A DNA stretch of 8,720 nt from an uncultured Sphingobium sp. (lineage in GTDB: Bacteria; Pseudomonadota; Alphaproteobacteria; Sphingomonadales; Sphingomonadaceae): positions 1 through 8,720 of the forward strand of contig CAMLFF010000122.1 of assembly GCA_946479185.1 (NCBI GenBank). Reading direction: 5' to 3'. A program made the translations under genes and the position numbers. Of this stretch, positions 4,924-8,720 are shown one piece after another. Numbering within the stretch: position 1 is the first letter of the stretch; every line of letters starts with the position of its first letter. The notes below the pieces were generated by a model. It searched no databases. It was not told the origin of the DNA and saw only the letters and a list, made by a program, of their open reading frames with translations.

Positions 4924-6438
4924 TCAGTTTACGCTGAGTTCGGCGAGAGCAAGCCGGGCCTCTGCCTTGTCGGGTTCGATCACCAGCGCCTTTCGGTAAA
5001 AAATGGCCGCCTGCTGCACATCGCGGTCAACGCCCGAACCCGCCTGATATGCGCGCCCGAGATTGAGGCAGCCATCGGCGTCCTCCAGTTCGCAGGATTT
5101 GCGGAACAATTGCCCGGCGCGCGCAGCATCCTTCGCCACACCACGGCCGTTCTGCACGAGCGTCCCCAAATTGCCGCACGCCGCGCCGTCATCCTGATCG
5201 CAGGCCCCGACATAAAGTGCCGCCGCGCGTGCAGGATTTTTCTTCACGCCAAGACCCTGATCATAGACGACGCCCAGATTATAGCATCCACCGGCGTCAT
5301 TCGCGTCGCAGGACTTCTTGAACCAGCGCTTGGCCCGCCCCGCATTGGTCTTCACGCCAACCCCCATGGAATAGGCGGCGCCCAGACTTGAGCAGCTTGC
5401 GGCACTACCGCTTTTGCAGGCTGCCATGAAATAGGCAAAGGCGCGCGGCGCATCCTTCGCCACGCCATCACCATTCACCAGAGCCAAGCCAAAATTGCCG
5501 CAACTGGCAGCGCCACCCAGCTCACAGGCACGCGCAAAGCTTGCTGCTGCATGCTCGGGACTTCGCGCGACGCCATTCCCCTGATGATAGGCGATGCCCA
5601 ACAATGTGCAGCTATCGCCATCCCCTCCTGCGCATGCCTTGTCATAGAAAAAGGCCGCCCGTTCAGGATCGCGCGTGACACCCTGGCCATCGGCGAACCG
5701 GGTGCCAAGCTCTGCGCATGATCCAACAGTGCCCGTCGCGCATGCCTCTTCCAACTGCTTGAGTTCCGCATCAGCTTCAGCAGCCTCATCAGGTTTGACG
5801 TCATCATCAGGTTGGGCATCGCCTGTTTCGGCAAGTGGTACTTCTACCGGTACCAGTGCCTGCTCCGATGCTTCTTCCCCGATGAGCTGAGCGTCTCCGC
5901 TCGCCATAGCCTCGTGAAATTCATGCGCATCGCGCGGATTGTTGCCATGTGCGATCAGCACCTCCGCAAACGCCACTTCGTCGACGGCCATTGGAAACAG
6001 GTTGTTGGTAACCCGGTGACCTTCATCCCCACAAGCAAAGCGCAACTCCGCGTCGCCCAGCGTATCCGGCGCAACCACTTGTGCGGGCACGGGCCGGGTT
6101 GATTCATCGGCGATTATTTGCCCCTGCTCATCATATCGCAGGATCGTGAGCAGAGTCAGTCGGCGTTTGCCGCAATCGGCGCGCATATGCGACTTCCTCA
6201 TCAGCTCGGATTCGCCAGGCCGGATGACGTGCATGGTCCAATAATCGACGGCGTCCCTCTTTCGCTCTATCGACTGGGCATCGACGAACAGGACCCGACC
6301 GGGACCGCTGTTCACATACCACCACTCAGAGGCAATCACAGAAACAGGCGCAACGACCAGCCCCAGTAAGGCCGACAAGATGATGACGCATGTGCGCGCA
6401 CCTCCCCGGCCCGATCTTTGCGCGAAATACTCTGCCAT
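4924..6438 (-). CDS. Exported Adhesin_E-like protein with seven Sel1-like repeats
   Basis: The protein has 504 residues from ATG 6438. A signal peptide or N-terminal anchor (hydrophobic CVIILSALLGLVVAPVSVIA, 17-36) leads into SEWWYVNSGPG and an Adhesin_E-like domain (about 37-165) with LFVDAQSIER, cysteines at 89 and 136, and FPMAVDEVAFAEVLIA. An acidic Pro/Asp/Glu linker (about 190-230) follows. Residues 231-485 hold seven Sel1-like repeats of exactly 36 residues, each with a Cys-X7-Cys pair: first cysteines at 233, 269, 305, 341, 377, 413 and 449. A TPR-like helix pair ends the protein. Such disulfide-bonded repeats occur in Helicobacter Hcp proteins and act as protein-binding scaffolds. 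ATG 6438 is preferred because GCGAGGG lies 11 bases upstream and the signal peptide follows; a TTG at 6498 would add 20 basic residues. Partner unknown. Confidence 0.9.
   Translation of the reverse strand: MAEYFAQRSGRGGARTCVIILSALLGLVVAPVSVIASEWWYVNSGPGRVLFVDAQSIERKRDAVDYWTMHVIRPGESELMRKSHMRADCGKRRLTLLTILRYDEQGQIIADESTRPVPAQVVAPDTLGDAELRFACGDEGHRVTNNLFPMAVDEVAFAEVLIAHGNNPRDAHEFHEAMASGDAQLIGEEASEQALVPVEVPLAETGDAQPDDDVKPDEAAEADAELKQLEEACATGTVGSCAELGTRFADGQGVTRDPERAAFFYDKACAGGDGDSCTLLGIAYHQGNGVARSPEHAAASFARACELGGAASCGNFGLALVNGDGVAKDAPRAFAYFMAACKSGSAASCSSLGAAYSMGVGVKTNAGRAKRWFKKSCDANDAGGCYNLGVVYDQGLGVKKNPARAAALYVGACDQDDGAACGNLGTLVQNGRGVAKDAARAGQLFRKSCELEDADGCLNLGRAYQAGSGVDRDVQQAAIFYRKALVIEPDKAEARLALAELSVN
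5004..5740 (-). repeat. Array of seven 108-bp (36-residue) Sel1 coding repeats
   Basis: Within the gene above, the encoded pattern ACxxGxxxSCxxLGxxYxxGxGVxxDxxRAAxxY recurs seven times with no insertion or deletion. All seven Cys-X7-Cys pairs are intact. The units differ enough at the nucleotide level that this is a diverged protein repeat and not a recent tandem duplication. Boundaries are approximate. Confidence 0.85.
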
Positions 6439-6597
6439 GCCCTCTAGCACCCTCGCCTTGTGCGCCTTGAACCGCACCCGTTTCACCAAGAATGCCAAGC
6501 CGTCGTTTCAAAGGTCAACACAACGGCATTCGACCCTCCAGTCATACTCGATCTTTAGGCCTTCGATCCGGGTCCATCATGTGCCCTCTGTTGCCAC

Positions 6598-6930
6598 TTA
6601 TGGTGTCCCCAGCCAAGGGGACGTCGACACAGCGGACGCCCTTGGCTTGCCATCCAGCACCGCAGGCGCCCTGGCAAACAGATAGAGCCACGCAGGCGCG
6701 CTACCAGCCTACGCTTTGCTTATTGCAAAATTGAGGGGGCTCAAGCGCGGGCGCGCCGGACATCTGCTCGAAATCAGGATCATCGATGCCATTAACAAAC
6801 TCGTTGACCGTCGTCCCGACGATCAACGGGACATGCGCCAAAAGCACCAGGGACTGCGCTGACAGAACAGATGCAGGCATGGTCTGACCACCAATCACCG
6901 GCCCAAAGGCGGGGGGCGGGAGATCACGCG
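6598..6930 (-). pseudogene. Decayed type B carboxylesterase, C-terminal fragments
   Basis: On the - strand, about 6928 to 6758 reads PPPAFGPVIGGQTMPA and then AHVPLIVGTTVNEFVNGIDD. This matches the type B carboxylesterase/lipase pattern FxPVxxGxxLP followed by VPLLIGTxxNE. The frame stops at a TAG (6701-6703). In a different frame, 6708 to 6637 reads AGSAPAWLYLFARAPAVLDG then KPRA, matching the later block APVYxYxFxxxxPxLDG; a further shift gives RCVDVPL, like the HxxDIPF block. The catalytic-serine half is absent, the region between the blocks is shortened, and reading requires frameshifts, so no functional enzyme can be made. A tail resembling the family's C-terminus may extend to 6508, with less certainty. 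Family patterns are recalled, not searched; a chance likeness is possible but two ordered blocks make it unlikely. Confidence 0.6.
6611..6647. repeat. 9-bp perfect inverted repeat
   Basis: AGCCAAGGG at 6611-6619 and CCCTTGGCT at 6639-6647 form a perfect 9-base stem with a 19-base loop. It lies within the carboxylesterase remnant and has no T-run on either side, so it is not called a terminator. It may simply be fortuitous in GC-rich degenerate sequence. Confidence 0.4.
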
Positions 6931-7133
6931 GATGGATCGGCGAGCCTTTTGAGTCTGCCTGCCAGCGCTCCGCGCATATCCCCCCCCGTGCCGGAAACTC
7001 TCGGCCCGTTGCAGTCCGCGGGACTACATGCCCATGTGGATAAATTCGACTGGCTCAACGCTGCCACCGACGATCGCCTATAAGAAGGGTGCACGTTTCC
7101 CGATCAAACTATTCGCGACATATCGCCACATAT

Positions 7134-7137
7134 AGGA
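7134..7137 (+). promoter_or_regulatory. Ribosome binding site of the TonB-dependent receptor
   Basis: AGGA seven bases before ATG 7145 fixes the start of the receptor; the signal peptide follows immediately. The dyad GCGACATATCGC at 7115-7126 lies just before it and could be an operator, but its arms are only four bases. Confidence 0.6.
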
Positions 7138-7144
7138 ACTAATA

Positions 7145-8720
7145 ATGCGCACTGAATGTCTGAAAATTCTTCGCAGCGGCGTATCGGCGACGGCCCTTTT
7201 CTTGATCGCAACGCCTGCAATAGTATCAGCGCAGGATGCCAATGAGCCGGTTTCGGCCTGGGATGCGAACCGCAAGATTGATGACAACGCCACGGTTTCC
7301 ACCGGCGTCGCCAAGGCGCGCGATCCGCTGAACAGCGCAACGTCAACCAGCGCGCTGAAGGAGCGCGATATCTCGACCCTGGCACCGATGTCGCTGGCGG
7401 AGCTGCTGCGCAACGTGCCGGGCATCCGCGCCGAAGCGGGCACTGGCATCGCCAACAACAGCTATACCGTACGCGGCCTGCCGCTGGTCAATGCCGGCGC
7501 AAAATACCTGCAGTTGCAGGAAGACGGTCTGCCCGTTCTCGAATTCGGCGATTTCTTCACCGCGCCGTCCGACATTTTCCTGCGCACGGACCTGAATGTC
7601 GCGCAGGTCGAATCGATCCGTGGCGGCTCGTCCTCCACTTTCGCATCGAATGCGCCCGGCGGCGTGATCAACCTGGTGTCGAAGACCGGCGAAGTCGAAG
7701 GTGGGTCGGTCCAGGCCTCTGCCGGGGTTGATTACGGCACCCAGCGGCTGGACGCCGATTATGGCGGGCATCTGGGCGGCGGCTGGCGTTTCCACATTGG
7801 CGGCTTCTATCGGCAGGGCGAAGGGCCTCGTGCTGTAGGCTATAATGCCTTGCAGGGCGGCCAAGTGAAGATGAACGTCACGCGCGAGTTCGACAATGGC
7901 TATATCCGCTTCAACGCCAAACTGCTCGACGATCGCTTCCCCTTTTACTCGCTCAGTCCTGTGGCGGTGAGTGGAACCAATGATCGTCCGACGTTCGGCA
8001 ATGTGCCCGGCTTCGACATCAACGGGGATTCAACCGCGTCTCGCAACATAACGACCCGCGTCGCCCCCGGAATCAATGGCACGACGTCGATCGGCAACAT
8101 GCACGACGACATGCGCGTGAAGGCGAAAAGCTTGGGCTTCGAAGCGCAGGTCACGTTGGCGGGATGGACGCTGGCCGAACGTTTCCGCTACTCGGACAAT
8201 AGCGGCGCGCTGTACGAGAATGTGCCGCTTGCCGTCGGCCCCGCTGCCAACATTGCCGAAATGTTCGCTGGCCAGCCGGGCAGCACGCTCAGCTTCGCCA
8301 CCGGCCCGCGTAAGGGCACGCAGCTCAATCCAGCCACCGTCAACGGCAACGGCCTGCTGGTTGCCAGTGGTTTCTACTACGCTGGCATCGACAGCATGCG
8401 CAACGTCACCAACGATCTGCGCGCCAGCCGCGCCTGGAATCTGGGTGGCGCCACTCTGACCACGACGTTCGGCGTATACAAGGCGCTTCAGGATCTGAAG
8501 ACGACCGAAGGATTGACCTCGGTGCTGCAGGATGTGCTGGGCGGCGGCAATGCCTCCCTCGTCGATATCCGGCGGCCAGATGGCACCCTGGCCACCCAGA
8601 ATGGGGTGCTCGATTACGGCTTTCTAGGCGTCCCCGGCATCGCCCGCAAAGCTGATGTGCGCTACGATATCACCGCCCCCTATGGCTCTTTCAACATTTC
8701 GAAAGGCCGCTTCGCGCTGG
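7145..8720 (+). CDS. TonB-dependent outer membrane receptor (N-terminal 525 codons, runs off the window)
   Basis: An outer membrane active transporter, energised by TonB-ExbB-ExbD, open from ATG 7145 to the right edge. AGGA ends seven bases upstream of the ATG. A signal peptide (KILRSGVSATALFLIATPAIVSA) is cleaved near Ala29-Gln30. The plug domain covers about 65-185: MSLAELLRNVPGIRAE (82-97), YTVRGLP, the VESIRGGSSSTFASNAPGG block, then INLVSKTG. Alternating hydrophobic strands of the barrel follow (GGSVQASAGVDYG, WRFHIGGFYRQGEG, GYIRFNAKLLDDRFPFY). A clear TonB box is not seen; ATVSTG (49-54) is the closest, resembling a degenerate xxVVTG. The substrate cannot be inferred: neither a sigma/anti-sigma pair nor siderophore genes are in view. 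The last barrel strands lie beyond the window. Confidence 0.95.
   Translation, partial: MRTECLKILRSGVSATALFLIATPAIVSAQDANEPVSAWDANRKIDDNATVSTGVAKARDPLNSATSTSALKERDISTLAPMSLAELLRNVPGIRAEAGTGIANNSYTVRGLPLVNAGAKYLQLQEDGLPVLEFGDFFTAPSDIFLRTDLNVAQVESIRGGSSSTFASNAPGGVINLVSKTGEVEGGSVQASAGVDYGTQRLDADYGGHLGGGWRFHIGGFYRQGEGPRAVGYNALQGGQVKMNVTREFDNGYIRFNAKLLDDRFPFYSLSPVAVSGTNDRPTFGNVPGFDINGDSTASRNITTRVAPGINGTTSIGNMHDDMRVKAKSLGFEAQVTLAGWTLAERFRYSDNSGALYENVPLAVGPAANIAEMFAGQPGSTLSFATGPRKGTQLNPATVNGNGLLVASGFYYAGIDSMRNVTNDLRASRAWNLGGATLTTTFGVYKALQDLKTTEGLTSVLQDVLGGGNASLVDIRRPDGTLATQNGVLDYGFLGVPGIARKADVRYDITAPYGSFNISKGRFAL

Larger units (their letters stand above)
6439..7144. other. 706-base region without an intact gene
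   Basis: This gap separates the divergently transcribed Sel1 gene and the TonB-dependent receptor gene, so both promoters should lie here. Short open frames on the + strand (6380-6685, 6492-6734) have no family resemblance or ribosome binding site. On the - strand, pieces of a carboxylesterase are recognisable (listed separately). Other items are a run of eight C at 6980-6987, TATAAG at 7079-7084 as a possible -10 for the receptor without a good -35, and a small dyad GCGACATATCGC at 7115-7126 just upstream of the receptor ribosome binding site. Confidence 0.5.

Noticed and set aside
5004..5740. Periodic repeats as a CRISPR array or DNA satellite
   Set aside because: The 108-base period reflects protein repeats in one open frame; nucleotide units are diverged and there are no spacers.
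6611..6647. Inverted repeat as a transcription terminator
   Set aside because: There is no T-run on either strand and the 19-base loop is long for an intrinsic terminator.
6380..6734. Two overlapping + strand open frames (101 and 80 codons) in the gap before the receptor
   Set aside because: No ribosome binding site, unconvincing composition, and the opposite strand carries carboxylesterase remnants.
6961..7020. A second esterase fragment (frame with GGDMRGALAGRLKRLADP)
   Set aside because: The likeness to the C-terminal helix of carboxylesterases is slight and no neighbouring block supports it.

Overview
The window looks like chromosomal DNA from an alphaproteobacterium, most likely a sphingomonad (Sphingomonadales). 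The signs are a G+C content that appears to be near 60%, GC-rich third codon positions, a large TonB-dependent receptor, a secreted Sel1-repeat protein, and TTG start codons behind good ribosome binding sites. The placement is inferred from style and gene content; there is no rRNA gene or other marker. I see no tRNA, rRNA, CRISPR array or insertion sequence.

Layout. The first 55 bases hold the last codons of a + strand gene I cannot identify. A small hydrophilic protein of 69 residues lies on the - strand at 101-310. From about 474 to 3883 a + strand run follows: a PmtA/rRNA-dimethylase-like SAM methyltransferase that overlaps by 14 bases an AAG/Mpg-type 3-methyladenine DNA glycosylase; then, after a 153-base gap, a carboxylesterase/phospholipase-type alpha/beta hydrolase; 43 bases later (or 7, if the upstream ATG is used) a DnaQ-fold DEDDh exonuclease; then a classical short-chain dehydrogenase. 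Glycosylase and exonuclease suggest a loose nucleic-acid repair theme, but the run is probably several transcription units.

The most interesting part is 3949-6438. Two exported proteins are encoded tail to tail, 42 bases apart, and share an N-terminal domain of about 125 residues: a SxWWYV start, a DxxSIER motif, two cysteines exactly 46 residues apart, and an ending FPxAxDEVAFAExLIA. It resembles the surface-adhesin protein E (Adhesin_E) family. One copy continues into a C-terminal region I do not recognise. The other continues through an acidic linker into seven Sel1-like repeats with a strict 36-residue period, each carrying a Cys-X7-Cys pair as in Helicobacter Hcp proteins.

From 6439 to 7144 there is no intact gene. 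On the - strand this gap contains the decayed remains of a type B carboxylesterase, with at least one frameshift and internal deletions. Beyond it a TonB-dependent receptor starts at 7145 and runs off the right edge after 525 codons. No complete new defence or mobile system is visible. The paired Adhesin_E-like proteins are the best candidates for undescribed biology.
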